Source of the DNA: Candidatus Roslinia caecavium
GTDB lineage: Bacteria > Bacillota > Clostridia > Monoglobales > Monoglobaceae
NCBI GenBank assembly: GCA_904419955.1
Contig: CAJFTO010000021.1
Span: 1-47,958, forward strand
DNA: 47,958 nucleotides
Direction: 5' to 3'
Shown here: positions 16,906-25,777 of the stretch, piece after piece
How the letters are laid out: each line of letters opens with the position of its first letter
Position numbering within the stretch: position 1 is the stretch's first letter
The notes under the pieces: generated by a model
The model's database searches: none
What the model saw: only the letters and a program-made list of their open reading frames with translations
What the model was told of the DNA's origin: nothing
Program-made: the position numbers and the translations under genes

Positions 16906-18243
16906 CTACAGCGATAAAATTTCATTCTTAAGATTTGCGGCAAGTTCATGCGCGACTTCCGCGTCGTAGCTTTCGGTTATGATCTTGATAGAGCTTTTTC
17001 CCGACGGTATGACGAGAACTATCCCGCCGTCCGAGCGGATCTTGATCCCTCCGCGCTCCGGCTCTTCGCTCAGTCCGAACAATCCTCCGCCTATCAGATT
17101 CTTCTTTGGAAGACCGAGCCCAAACCGGTTTATCTTCTCTCCGCCGGGTCTTGTTTCGGAGCCTATTTCCTCATACGTTTGGTATTTTTCTTTCAGCTTC
17201 TTAACGACGTCCTCTCCGCTTCCGGAACGGCGCTCGACGCTCTCGGCGTCCCTGAACGCTCTCGGCAGCTTATCCAAAAGCTCGCTGAAACCTATATCCT
17301 GAGAATTCAAAAAATCAAGTATCTTTATAGAAGAATATATGCCGTCCGAGCACAGCCTAAACTGTTCCTTTCCGCCTTTTTTCAGTATATCTCTCAGCAG
17401 CGCTTCGCGTCTTCGCTCCTGCGAACGTATAACGTTTACGCCCGAGCCGAGTATATAGTTTTCGGCGTTCTCAGAGACCGTATACGGCAGAACTATATTC
17501 TCCACGCCGCGTTCTTTGATAAGAAAATACGAGATCAGCGCGTAGAATTCGTCCTCGCATACTATTTGTTCCTTTAATTCAAAGATACGACCGTTAGAGA
17601 CCAGCTTTCCGTTTTCTCCGTCCGGCTTGTAAAAGCTTACCGTTTGCCCGCCTCCGCCTATATCGGCTCCAAATTCATATTTATCGGCCGGCGCCTTCAT
17701 CAGCGATTCGATCTCCCTCAATATTTTCTCCAGAACCTCAGACACCGTCTTCGACGACGTCCGTATTTTTAGATTATATTTAAACTCTTTCCCGGATAGG
17801 CCGTCTACCAGACTTTTTACGTAAATATCCCCGACCGAATCCGAACGTATTACCGGCGGTATCTCTTCCGCCACGGCGAATTCTTTTCTTGAAAAAATCT
17901 CCTCCAGACTTTTAAGCGCGTCCGCGTCCGGCGTTAGCCCGTCCCGGTCGTAAAAGTACACGGTCGGTTCGTCCTCGTACATCCCTATATACATCATATA
18001 GTCGGCGCTCAGATAATCCACTGCGCCGCGAACCACAGGATGGCACTGACTTCCCAAATCATAGATCTCCGCCCCCGTATATCTCAGTCCCGCCGAGGCC
18101 GATTCGTGGAGCAGTCTGCATATCCCGTAGGAATCGGAAGCGATACCTATCTTAGGCGGCGCTCCCGCGTTCTTTTTATTCTTTTTCGCCAGCGTTCCGA
18201 GAGCCATTCCCGCCTCGGACGCAAGATAAGGCGTTGTAGTCAT
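16906..18243 (-). CDS. Phosphohexomutase-like protein lacking the catalytic serine loop
   Basis: The protein has 445 residues from ATG 18243 (AGAGGTGG upstream; the in-frame GTG 18252 lies in that site). The general plan matches alpha-D-phosphohexomutases: IGIASDSYG near the start, an ADIGGGG segment where the metal loop should be, and a C-terminal domain with RSDGGIVLVIPSGKSSIKI, like the phosphate-binding RPSGTEP region. The TASHNP loop carrying the phosphorylated serine is replaced by MYIGMYEDEPTVYFYDRDG, and the DGDxDR metal motif is absent. Enzymes of this family interconvert hexose or hexosamine phosphates; this one is predicted inactive as a mutase. It could be a sugar-phosphate sensor or scaffold. 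Its neighbours are RNase J and uracil-DNA glycosylase. Confidence 0.7.
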   Translation of the reverse strand: MTTTPYLASEAGMALGTLAKKNKKNAGAPPKIGIASDSYGICRLLHESASAGLRYTGAEIYDLGSQCHPVVRGAVDYLSADYMMYIGMYEDEPTVYFYDRDGLTPDADALKSLEEIFSRKEFAVAEEIPPVIRSDSVGDIYVKSLVDGLSGKEFKYNLKIRTSSKTVSEVLEKILREIESLMKAPADKYEFGADIGGGGQTVSFYKPDGENGKLVSNGRIFELKEQIVCEDEFYALISYFLIKERGVENIVLPYTVSENAENYILGSGVNVIRSQERRREALLRDILKKGGKEQFRLCSDGIYSSIKILDFLNSQDIGFSELLDKLPRAFRDAESVERRSGSGEDVVKKLKEKYQTYEEIGSETRPGGEKINRFGLGLPKKNLIGGGLFGLSEEPERGGIKIRSDGGIVLVIPSGKSSIKIITESYDAEVAHELAANLKNEILSL

Positions 18244-18666
18244 ATATTCCACCTCTCAACATTTTATTTACATACTATAACCGAATATTTAACGCGCAAT
18301 AATCGGCGCGCGGCTCGATATCTCACTGAAAAGCCGCGTAAACTCTCCGCGCGTCTGCGGCGCGGCGAACCGTTTATATACAACCGTCGTTTAAGCGTCG
18401 GCGCCGCTTAGCTTTTTGACGCCGCGCGCGGATCCGGAGCGCCGCGTCCGTGCAAAACCCGCGCGCGGCCGACTGTAGTCTTATTTTAATTATTTTTTTA
18501 TATAAACATACTTTTATTTATTTCCGATTTATGTTATATTATACGGGAGGAACTCTCGCCGCGGGATCTATGAGATTTATCGCACAGCCATATCGCCAAT
18601 ATTTCCGCAGATCATTTACGCGCTAAGTTCTTCCTCAAATCACAATAAAAATAATCGGAGAAATTT
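18244..18666. other. Intergenic region between divergent genes
   Basis: These 423 bp hold the promoter regions of the phosphohexomutase-like gene (leftward) and ung (rightward). A GC-rich core (about 18300-18480) with many GCGCGC stretches is flanked by AT-rich DNA. A TATATT/TATTAT element near 18534-18542 with a TTTATT about 16 bp upstream could be the ung promoter. I see no coding remnant or RNA gene. Confidence 0.5.
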
Positions 18667-19341
18667 ATGGTTAATATAGGAAACGAATGGGACGAATTGT
18701 TAAAACCCGAATTTGAAAAAGATTACTACAAAAAGCTCAGACTGATACTCGCTCACGAATACAAAACGCGGCGGATATATCCCGATATGTACGACATATT
18801 CAACGCGCTCAAATACACCTCCTACTCGGACGTGAAGGCGGTCATTCTGGGTCAGGATCCGTATCACGGCGCGGGTCAGGCTCACGGTCTGTGCTTTTCG
18901 GTAAAGGAGGGCGTCGCGCCGCCGCCGTCTCTTAAAAATATATTTAAAGAGCTGAACAGCGAGCTGGGCATTCCTATCCCTAAAAACGGGGACCTCAGCG
19001 GTTGGGCGAAAGAGGGCGTTCTGCTTCTTAACGCGTCGCTCACCGTCCGCGAAGGTCAGGCGAACTCGCACAAGGATATAGGCTGGACGATATTTACCGA
19101 CGCCGTCATACGGCTTTTAAACGAGCGGGAGGACCCCGTTATTTTCCTGCTGTGGGGCGGGAACGCGAAGAAAAAGCAGTCGCTTATCACCAACCCTTGG
19201 CACTACGTCCTCACTTCGTCGCATCCAAGCCCGCTCTCGGCCTACAACGGCTTTATCGGCTGCGGACATTTTAAAAAATGCAACGAAATACTGAGGTCGA
19301 TGGGCAAGAAAGAGATCGACTGGTCCGCGGGACTAAAATAA
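18667..19341 (+). CDS. ung: Uracil-DNA glycosylase (family 1)
   Basis: The protein has 224 residues, the usual length. It removes uracil from DNA in base excision repair. Key motifs are intact: VILGQDPYHGAGQAHGLCFS (water-activating Asp and uracil pocket), LLLNASLTV, and SSHPSPLSAY (Leu-intercalation loop and catalytic His). ATG 18667 is preceded by CGGAGAAA. An 82-bp gap with a weak GC hairpin (CGGCGG/CCGCCG) separates it from the esterase gene. Confidence 0.96.
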   Translation: MVNIGNEWDELLKPEFEKDYYKKLRLILAHEYKTRRIYPDMYDIFNALKYTSYSDVKAVILGQDPYHGAGQAHGLCFSVKEGVAPPPSLKNIFKELNSELGIPIPKNGDLSGWAKEGVLLLNASLTVREGQANSHKDIGWTIFTDAVIRLLNEREDPVIFLLWGGNAKKKQSLITNPWHYVLTSSHPSPLSAYNGFIGCGHFKKCNEILRSMGKKEIDWSAGLK

Positions 19342-19423
19342 GATATGAAACGGCATTAAAACACGGCGGCGCAATAAACCGCCGCGTTTGCAGATATGAA
19401 TACCTCGAAAGGAGGACGCGCCA

Positions 19424-21952
19424 TTGAGCAAAAAACAGAAGAAAACCAAACCCGACTCCAATCAGGACGGCGTTATAAATAGATCAGAAGCCTCCGGCGC
19501 CTCCGGCGCCTCCGGCTCGGGCAAAAGCTCGCCGAACGGAAACGACAAGAAAAATCCGGGCAAGACGAAGATATTTTACATATCCGCAGCGCTGATAATA
19601 ATAATTGCGGCCGCGATTATTTGGGGCGTCGGCGCGGACGGTATAAAAAACATATTCAAAGATCCCGAAACAGAAACGACGGTAACCGACGAGAACATGC
19701 CGGAGGCTAAAGTAAAGCTGTATATCCCGACCGATCGCGTCGTCGCGCCGGAGAACTTGAGTTCGGCGAATCTTTTGATCTCGGACAACTCGTTCAGTCC
19801 AAATTCGGGAGCGGCGGCTATGTACGACGGCAGCGAGGCCACGGCGTCCGGCGGGACCTGCGAATGGGCGGTTTTGGACGCCGGAGAGCTAAAGACGCTG
19901 ACCGGGATAAGATATCTGCCAAACTCCGCCTCTCAGGAATACGCCAACAGCTGCGTAGGCGCCAAATTCCTCGCTTCAAAGGACAACCAGACCTACTACG
20001 AGCTTGGCGAAGTCAAAGCGGACGTCAACGGAAACCTGAACCTCGACTGGCATACTATAGACCTCAGCGGTTTCGGACTCTACAGATATTTCAGGGTAGA
20101 GCTGCCGCCGAACGCCTCTTTCTCGGAGGTCGAATGGCTATGCTCCGACGGGATAGCGCTAAGCGGAAACGCGGGACAGCCTATGAACATAAGCGTGGAT
20201 GCGTTGGCGTTCGACGCGCTTGAAAACTTCAGCGGCTACGCGGTATATTCGGTCTACGACCGAAACGGTAAGCTTAAGTATATCAGCGGCGGAACATGCG
20301 ACGTCCGCGTCGGCGAATATTTAAACCTCGGCTTCGACGACGCCGGAATTTCGGTAGGCGACACAGTAAAGATCCATTTCTACGACGGCGTCTCCGGCGC
20401 CGCTGCAATAGACGCGCCGCTCAGCTACAGCTATACGGAGGCGTCGAGCGTTTTTGAGATGAGCAACATCTTCAGCGACAACATGATGTTCCAGGCCGAC
20501 TCCGACCTAAAGGTATGGGGCAAAGCTCCGCTCGGTTCGGTCGTGGACGTACTTATCGAAAACACAGAGACCGGCGAGAGATACGCGGCGTCCGATACCG
20601 CTGAGAACGTATCCAACTGGGAAGTCAACCTCGGCGCGTTTGAAAACGGCGGAACTTACCGGATGGAGGTCTATGTCGACAGGAACGGTCTCGACTATGA
20701 CGAAGCCGAACCGATCGAAACCTTTGAAAATATAACCTTCGGCGATATTTGGATATTCGCCGGCCAGTCCAACATGGAGTATTATCTATGCGGCGAGGAC
20801 GCGGGCGTAGAGCTTATGGAATCGTCCCGCGGACAGAGACAGGCGGACAACCCCAACCTCAGGATAGTCAACCTCTGGAATATTGGGCTTATGGGCGCCA
20901 ACGGCGAGACCGAAGACCTGCCTCTCAACGATTGGAACGAATACTGGGCGCCGATGACCCCGGACAGGGTTAACTACCTCTCGGCGATAGCCTATTACTT
21001 CTCTCAAAGGCTCTACGAGACCACCGGCCGCAATATCGGCATAATAAGCGTGGCGGCGGGCGATACTGAGATAAACCAATGGTATCCCTACGGTAAGACC
21101 AACGGCGCCTTCACCGGAGACAGCGGCAAGCTGTACAATAACAGGATATACCCGTTTACCCGCATGGCCGTCAAAGGCGTGCTGTGGTATCAGGGCGAAG
21201 CGGACCAATACCGTACCAATATGACCGCCGAGCAATACAGCGACGCGATGGCGGGGCTTGTCAACGAATACAGAGCCGCGTGGAACGACGACGACCTGCC
21301 GTTTTACTGGGCGCAGCTCGTCAGGTACTCGGTAAAGGACGAGACCTATATCCGCGAGGGGCAGCGCTTAGCTCTTGAGAAGGTGGCGAATACCGCAAAC
21401 ACAGGCATGATAAGCCTTATCGATATAATAGGAAGATATGAGAACGAGGCCGGCTGCGCAAGGTACGATATTCACCCCTGGCAAAAGGAGACCGCCGCGA
21501 GCCGCTACGCAAACATGGTCCTTCACGATATATACGGCTATGATAATATCGACAGAAGCGGTCCGGTATATTCGGGAATGGAAGCCGACGGTTCCCGGCT
21601 GATACTGACCTTCGACTGCAAAGGCTCGCTCAGACTTCTGCCAAAGGAGAGTTACGCCGACGAAATAGGTATGGAATATTTGGAGTCGAACGCGATCGAC
21701 GTCCAAAAGCCGCAGGAATTCTGGATAATGGATCAAAACGGCGAATATTTCAGAGCCGAAGCGGAAATCGACGGAAACACGGTCATTGTTTGGAACGACG
21801 ACGTTCAGGACCCGCAGGGCGTGTTATACGCCTGGGGCGCGTATCCCGAGGCTCCAAATCTGACCGACGAATCGGGACTGCCGTGCTCGACCTTCAGAGC
21901 CTATTTAAACCCGCAATCGGCCGTAAGTCCCCTCGGCGATCCGGTTTTATAA
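19424..21952 (+). CDS. Membrane-anchored SGNH/sialate O-acetylesterase-like carbohydrate esterase
   Basis: The protein has 842 residues from TTG 19424 (AAAGGAGG upstream). A short polar N-terminus carries a perfect EF-hand loop at 11-22 (DSNQDGVINRSE) and an ASG tandem repeat (GCCTCCGGC three times at 19490-19516). One transmembrane helix follows at about 49-69. Outside lie a discoidin-like region (about 105-240), an Ig-like segment (about 250-430) and a SASA-type SGNH esterase. FAGQSNMEY holds nucleophile Ser of about residue 449, WYQGEAD is near 586 and DIHPWQ near 682 gives the Asp-His pair. It probably removes O-acetyl groups from sialic acid or plant polysaccharide. It is probably in its own unit, closed by the terminator at 22005. 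Confidence 0.85.
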   Translation: MSKKQKKTKPDSNQDGVINRSEASGASGASGSGKSSPNGNDKKNPGKTKIFYISAALIIIIAAAIIWGVGADGIKNIFKDPETETTVTDENMPEAKVKLYIPTDRVVAPENLSSANLLISDNSFSPNSGAAAMYDGSEATASGGTCEWAVLDAGELKTLTGIRYLPNSASQEYANSCVGAKFLASKDNQTYYELGEVKADVNGNLNLDWHTIDLSGFGLYRYFRVELPPNASFSEVEWLCSDGIALSGNAGQPMNISVDALAFDALENFSGYAVYSVYDRNGKLKYISGGTCDVRVGEYLNLGFDDAGISVGDTVKIHFYDGVSGAAAIDAPLSYSYTEASSVFEMSNIFSDNMMFQADSDLKVWGKAPLGSVVDVLIENTETGERYAASDTAENVSNWEVNLGAFENGGTYRMEVYVDRNGLDYDEAEPIETFENITFGDIWIFAGQSNMEYYLCGEDAGVELMESSRGQRQADNPNLRIVNLWNIGLMGANGETEDLPLNDWNEYWAPMTPDRVNYLSAIAYYFSQRLYETTGRNIGIISVAAGDTEINQWYPYGKTNGAFTGDSGKLYNNRIYPFTRMAVKGVLWYQGEADQYRTNMTAEQYSDAMAGLVNEYRAAWNDDDLPFYWAQLVRYSVKDETYIREGQRLALEKVANTANTGMISLIDIIGRYENEAGCARYDIHPWQKETAASRYANMVLHDIYGYDNIDRSGPVYSGMEADGSRLILTFDCKGSLRLLPKESYADEIGMEYLESNAIDVQKPQEFWIMDQNGEYFRAEAEIDGNTVIVWNDDVQDPQGVLYAWGAYPEAPNLTDESGLPCSTFRAYLNPQSAVSPLGDPVL

Positions 21953-22004
21953 CATATAACGCGCCGGATCCCGAACCTGATAATTTATCAATCCGACTAT
22001 AATT

Positions 22005-22036
22005 CAGCGTATCTTTGATCGGATACGCTGTTTTTT
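22005..22036 (+). terminator. Terminator of the SGNH esterase gene
   Basis: A 9-bp perfect stem, CAGCGTATC/GATACGCTG, has an 8-nt loop and six T follow. Confidence 0.92.
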
Positions 22037-22080
22037 ATGTAAAAAATTCATAAAAATTGCCGGAGCTTAAAAAGTTTTCC

Positions 22081-22109
22081 TTTACATTAGACACTATATA
22101 TTGTATACT
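22081..22109 (+). promoter_or_regulatory. Promoter of nrdR
   Basis: TTTACA and TATACT are separated by 17 bp. Transcription would start about 105 nt before the nrdR ATG. No NrdR box pair was seen close to it. Confidence 0.7.
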
Positions 22110-22218
22110 AAGAAATATAAATTAAAAGAAATTGCGGCATACGGCTATTACAGAGAATGGCGGCGCCGAACGGACACAATATCTGCTCTTTTACTGAATC
22201 GAAACGGAGGTATGTTAT

Positions 22219-22668
22219 ATGCGGTGTATGTACTGCGGACATCAAGACAGCAAGGTGGTCGACTCAAGATCTACCGAGGACGGGACCGCTATTCGCAGAC
22301 GCAGGGAATGTTTGGCCTGCGGCAGGAGGTTCACCACCTACGAAAAGGTTGAGAATATACCTATTATAGTAGTAAAACGCGACAAATCCAGACAGAGCTT
22401 CGATCGCGAAAAACTGGAGCGCGGCATATTAAACGCCTGCGCAAACCGCCCCGTGCCGCTTCAGACCATCGACTCGATGATAGACGAGATAGAAAGCTCG
22501 ATACGCAACTCTCTGACCCGCGAGATCACCAGCGAAAAAATCGGCGAAATGGTAATGGACAGGCTCAGAAACATCGACGAGGTAGCATACGTCAGATTTG
22601 CGTCCGTCTACAAGCATTTCCAGGATATAGAGACCTTTAAGCAAGAGCTTGAAAAACTCTCGAAGTAG
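22219..22668 (+). CDS. nrdR: Transcriptional repressor NrdR
   Basis: The protein has 149 residues, the normal length. The N-terminal zinc ribbon uses Cys3, Cys6, Cys31 and Cys34 (MRCMYCG, CLACGRRF), followed by the ATP-cone domain starting at VVKRDKSRQSFDREKL. NrdR senses ATP/dATP and represses ribonucleotide reductase genes by binding NrdR boxes. No nrd gene is nearby. ATG 22219 is preceded by CGGAGG. It has its own promoter and is followed by the independent promoter of the rimP operon. Confidence 0.97.
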   Translation: MRCMYCGHQDSKVVDSRSTEDGTAIRRRRECLACGRRFTTYEKVENIPIIVVKRDKSRQSFDREKLERGILNACANRPVPLQTIDSMIDEIESSIRNSLTREITSEKIGEMVMDRLRNIDEVAYVRFASVYKHFQDIETFKQELEKLSK

Positions 22669-22773
22669 CTTCGCAGATTGTATTTTAGCGCTTATTACCA
22701 TATCCGGGCGCGCCAAAGCGTAATATTTAAACAAAAATATCGCGGCAGCGGCTAAATTATCCGCCTCAAAGCC

Positions 22774-22802
22774 TTGACACAGGCGTTTAGGAGTGATATA
22801 AT
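22774..22802 (+). promoter_or_regulatory. Consensus promoter of the rimP-nusA-infB operon
   Basis: TTGACA and TATAAT match the housekeeping sigma consensus at all 12 positions with a 17-bp spacer. It drives the nine-gene run that ends at the terminator at 31631. Confidence 0.93.
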
Positions 22803-22831
22803 TATATTGTATGATGAATAGACGAATGAAA

Positions 22832-22853
22832 GGAGTGAGGGCAACCTTACTCC
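22832..22853 (+). promoter_or_regulatory. Leader hairpin ahead of rimP
   Basis: GGAGTGAGG and CCTTACTCC pair over 9 bp (one G-T) around the tetraloop GCAA, about 23 nt into the transcript. It is followed by TTATATATTT, not a full T run, so an attenuator is possible but unproven. It may instead stabilise the 5' end or act in NusA-dependent control. Confidence 0.45.
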
Positions 22854-22952
22854 TTATATATTTGCAAAAAACATTTTAAGCGGCGCGCCATACGATCGGC
22901 TTAGGTTCGTATCTTCCGCCGCCGGAAGACAAAACGCAAAGGAGTGAATTTT

Positions 22953-23417
22953 GTGGCGTATTCAAAGATAGAAAAAACAGCGATCGCTATCGCCGGACCG
23001 ATAGCCGAAAATCACGGCTGTTACGTATACGACGCCGAATACGTTAAAGAGGGAGGCGCGACGTTTCTCCGCATTTATGTAGATAAAGACGGCGGTATAA
23101 CGCTCGACGAATGCGAGGGTATCTCAAGAGAACTCAGCGAAGCGCTCGACAGCTCCGACCCGATAAGTTCTAACTACTACCTCGAAGTCTCGTCGCCGGG
23201 AGTCGAGCGCAAGCTCAAAACTCCCGAACACTTTAAAATGTACGAGGGCGAGACGGTGGACATAGGATTATACAAAGCGGCGGACGGCAAAAAGCTCATA
23301 ACCGCAAAGCTGATCGAGTTGGATAATGATAAAAACATCGTATACGAGATCGGCGGCGAGAAAAAATCCCTGCCGCAGAAACAGACCTCGTTCGTTAGGC
23401 TCCACTTTGATTTTTAA
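22953..23417 (+). CDS. rimP: Ribosome maturation factor RimP
   Basis: The protein has 154 residues. RimP helps late 30S subunit assembly. The N-terminal domain has GCYVYDAEYVKEGG and LRIYVDKDGGITLDECEGISRELSEALD, then YYLEVSSPGVERKLK, all typical; the C-terminal SH3-like part follows. The start is GTG 22953, 8 nt after AAAGGAG; an in-frame GTG at 22944 lies inside that site and is rejected. First gene of the operon, 69 bp before nusA. Confidence 0.95.
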   Translation: MAYSKIEKTAIAIAGPIAENHGCYVYDAEYVKEGGATFLRIYVDKDGGITLDECEGISRELSEALDSSDPISSNYYLEVSSPGVERKLKTPEHFKMYEGETVDIGLYKAADGKKLITAKLIELDNDKNIVYEIGGEKKSLPQKQTSFVRLHFDF

Positions 23418-23486
23418 CTTACTACCCGTATTTAAAACGGCGAATATTTGGGATATATTTAACTTCAGAAAGGATGATTTATAAAA

Positions 23487-24818
23487 ATGAGCGCAGAGTT
23501 ATTTGAATTATTGGATGAAATAGAAGCCGAAAAAGGCATAAGCAAAGACGTTATCCTCGACGCTCTTGAAAGCGCGCTGATCTCGGCGTACAGAAAGCAT
23601 TTCGGCGCAGTGGACGACGTTTCGGTACGCATCTCCCCCGACAGCGGCGAGATAAAAATTTACGCCCGCAAGCAGGTAGTCGAAGAAGTCGAAGATCACG
23701 AAACCCAGATAAGTCTCGAGGAGGCTAATAAGCTCAGCGGGTCATACGAGCCGGGAGACTTCGTCGAATTTGAAGTGACCCCTTCCTCGTTCGGCAGGAT
23801 AGCCGCTCAAACCGCGCGTCAAGTCGTATTTCAGAGGATCCGCGAGGCGGAACGCGAAAAAATGGTAGACGAATACTCAGAACGCGAAAATAGCATAGCG
23901 AGCGGCGTTGTGAGAAGGATCGAGCGGAAAAACGTTATGCTCGAGATAGACGGGACCGAATCTGTCCTAACGCCCAACGAACAAGTAAAACACGACAGAT
24001 ACGCGGTCGGCGAGAGATACAAGGTGTTTGTTATCGAAGTCGCAAAAAGCGTTAAGGGAATGCACCTCGTAGTGTCGAGATCTCATCCGGGTCTGGTAAG
24101 AAGCCTTTTCGAGCTGGAAGTTCCCGAGATCGCGCAGGGGATCATAGAAGTTAAAGCCCTCTCGAGGGAGGCGGGTTCCAGATCGAAGATAGCCGTACAC
24201 TCGACCGTCTCCGGCGTAGACCCGGTAGGAACCTGTATAGGCCCCAAGGGGATGCGTGTTCAGGCGGTGATCGCGGAACTCAGAGGCGAAAAGATCGATA
24301 TTATCCGCTACAGCGAAGATCCGGGTCAGTACGTCAAAAACGCGCTCAGTCCTGCGGACGTCGTCTCGATCGACGTTGACGCTGAAAACAGGATGTGCAA
24401 GGTAAAAGTTCCCGAGAGCCAGCTGTCGCTCGCTATAGGCAAGGAAGGACAAAACGTCCGTCTCGCGGCAAGGCTCACCGGCTGGAAGATAGACCTCAGC
24501 GCCGTTCCCGACTCGGAGCTCGGCGATTCCTTTAAGAAAAACAAAAAGAAGCGCTCGACAAGACTCGACGACGAATTCACGCTCTCCGACAAGGCGGCGG
24601 GAATAGAATTGGGCGCTTTGGACGACGAAGCTTTAATATCGGACGGCGATCATCCCCTGATAGATCCAAACGATATAATTAATATCGACGACGGCGAAGA
24701 CTTCATGAACGTCGATCAGAACGATCTGGATAAAGAACTGATCGAAGCCGGTCTGCTGATGAGCGACGAGGAGCTTGAACAGTTAAATAAAGAAAACGAC
24801 AATTTAGGCGGCGAATAA
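23487..24818 (+). CDS. nusA: Transcription elongation/termination factor NusA with acidic tail
   Basis: The protein has 443 residues. An N-terminal RNA-polymerase-binding domain (1-125) is followed by S1 (about 130-200) and two KH domains (about 210-345, with VGTCIGPKGMRVQ and LAIGKEGQNVRLAARLTGWKID). It binds nascent RNA and modulates pausing and termination. A C-terminal tail of about 90 residues, rich in Asp and Glu, follows the KH2 domain; Bacillus NusA (about 370 residues) lacks it. The tail is not recognisably the AR repeats of E. coli NusA. ATG 23487 is preceded by AGAAAGGATG. Confidence 0.96.
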   Translation: MSAELFELLDEIEAEKGISKDVILDALESALISAYRKHFGAVDDVSVRISPDSGEIKIYARKQVVEEVEDHETQISLEEANKLSGSYEPGDFVEFEVTPSSFGRIAAQTARQVVFQRIREAEREKMVDEYSERENSIASGVVRRIERKNVMLEIDGTESVLTPNEQVKHDRYAVGERYKVFVIEVAKSVKGMHLVVSRSHPGLVRSLFELEVPEIAQGIIEVKALSREAGSRSKIAVHSTVSGVDPVGTCIGPKGMRVQAVIAELRGEKIDIIRYSEDPGQYVKNALSPADVVSIDVDAENRMCKVKVPESQLSLAIGKEGQNVRLAARLTGWKIDLSAVPDSELGDSFKKNKKKRSTRLDDEFTLSDKAAGIELGALDDEALISDGDHPLIDPNDIINIDDGEDFMNVDQNDLDKELIEAGLLMSDEELEQLNKENDNLGGE

Positions 24819-24849
24819 CAAAATATCCCGGCAGAGCGGAGGCGAGTCG

Positions 24850-25179
24850 ATGCCAACAAGAACTTGTATAGTATGCAGAAGCAAATACGAGAAAAAACTT
24901 CTCAATAGAATAGTCGTAGACGAACGCGGCGAAGTCCTCGCCGACTTGGATCAAAAAGCTCAAGCAAGAGGCGCGTATATATGCGGCGATTGTCTTTCAA
25001 AAACGCTCGACGGCCTCGCAGGTATCAAAGAGCTTGAGAAATCTTCTAAAGGTTCGTCTCAGCGGCGCGATATGAGCGCAAAGCAGACGAGAAAGACCGC
25101 GGGAGCGATCAGCCGAACCTTTAAGCGCGGTATCGCCCCGAACAGCCTCGGCGCGCTGAAAGATTTTATAAAAGAATAA
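24850..25179 (+). CDS. ylxR: YlxR/RnpM family RNA-binding protein
   Basis: The protein has 109 residues. RTCIVCRSKYEKKLLNRIVVDE and ARGAYICGDCLSK match the YlxR signature (C-x2-C and GRGAYVC-type loop). Members have been described as RNase P modulators (RnpM). A basic C-terminal extension of about 30 residues follows the core. The gene sits 31 bp behind nusA, the family's usual place. Confidence 0.92.
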   Translation: MPTRTCIVCRSKYEKKLLNRIVVDERGEVLADLDQKAQARGAYICGDCLSKTLDGLAGIKELEKSSKGSSQRRDMSAKQTRKTAGAISRTFKRGIAPNSLGALKDFIKE

Positions 25180-25223
25180 TCCGCTCAGCCTGCGCTTAAC
25201 AAAATATTGGAGGAGGTACGGAT

Positions 25224-25589
25224 ATGGCGCTTACAGACAATGAAAAAATCCCGGCTCCAAACCCGGGCGCTCAGCTTCTTAAAATGTACAACTTTATAGG
25301 TCTCGCCATGAAGGCGGGGAAGCTGGCGGTAGGCGAGAACAAGTCGGAAGACAGTCTAAGAAGCGGAAAGGCGGTTCTGCTGCTCCTTTCAAACGACGCT
25401 TCGGAAAATTCGATCAGAAAGTTCACAAATATCTGCGCCGCCAAAAACGTTCCCATACTTACTCTCAGTCGCGGCAGAGACAAACTGGGGCGCGTTCTCG
25501 GAAGGCGCGAAGCCGCGGCCGCGGCGGTTCTCGATACCGGGTTCGCCGAACGTATCCTTAAGTTCGACAGGGATATAAACGGCGGATGA
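25224..25589 (+). CDS. ylxQ: YlxQ, L7Ae-family ribosomal-type RNA-binding protein
   Basis: The protein has 121 residues. The L7Ae/L30e core is recognisable from YNFIGLAMKAGKLAVGENKSEDSLRSGKAVLLLLSNDASEN-type segments and later NVPILTLSRGRDKLGRVLGRREAAAAAV. It binds K-turn RNA. An N-terminal extension of about 20 residues is present. Strong GGAGG before ATG 25224. Position between ylxR and infB is typical. Confidence 0.92.
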   Translation: MALTDNEKIPAPNPGAQLLKMYNFIGLAMKAGKLAVGENKSEDSLRSGKAVLLLLSNDASENSIRKFTNICAAKNVPILTLSRGRDKLGRVLGRREAAAAAVLDTGFAERILKFDRDINGG

Positions 25590-25638
25590 GCCGGATATGA
25601 ACTAAAATACAGCTTTGATACAGCTTTAAAATATATCG

Positions 25639-25731
25639 CGGCGGAGCAAACCGCGCCGCTTAGCAATCGGAGGACGGATACGTTCCGCTTTGACGGATAA
25701 TCAAACGTCATATTTGAAGAGACGCATCCGT
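25639..25731 (+). promoter_or_regulatory. Possible structured leader upstream of infB
   Basis: The 185-bp gap before infB contains a GCGGCG/CGCCGC hairpin (about 25639-25661), then nested inverted repeats ACGGAT (25674-25679)/ATCCGT (25726-25731) and TGACG (25691-25695)/CGTCA (25706-25710). Just upstream is a direct repeat of ATACAGCTTT. The structure could affect infB expression; no known riboregulator is recognised. Confidence 0.35.
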
Positions 25732-25777
25732 AAGTTCAGTTATATTGGTAAACGATTTTGGAAAGGAAGGGTTAATG

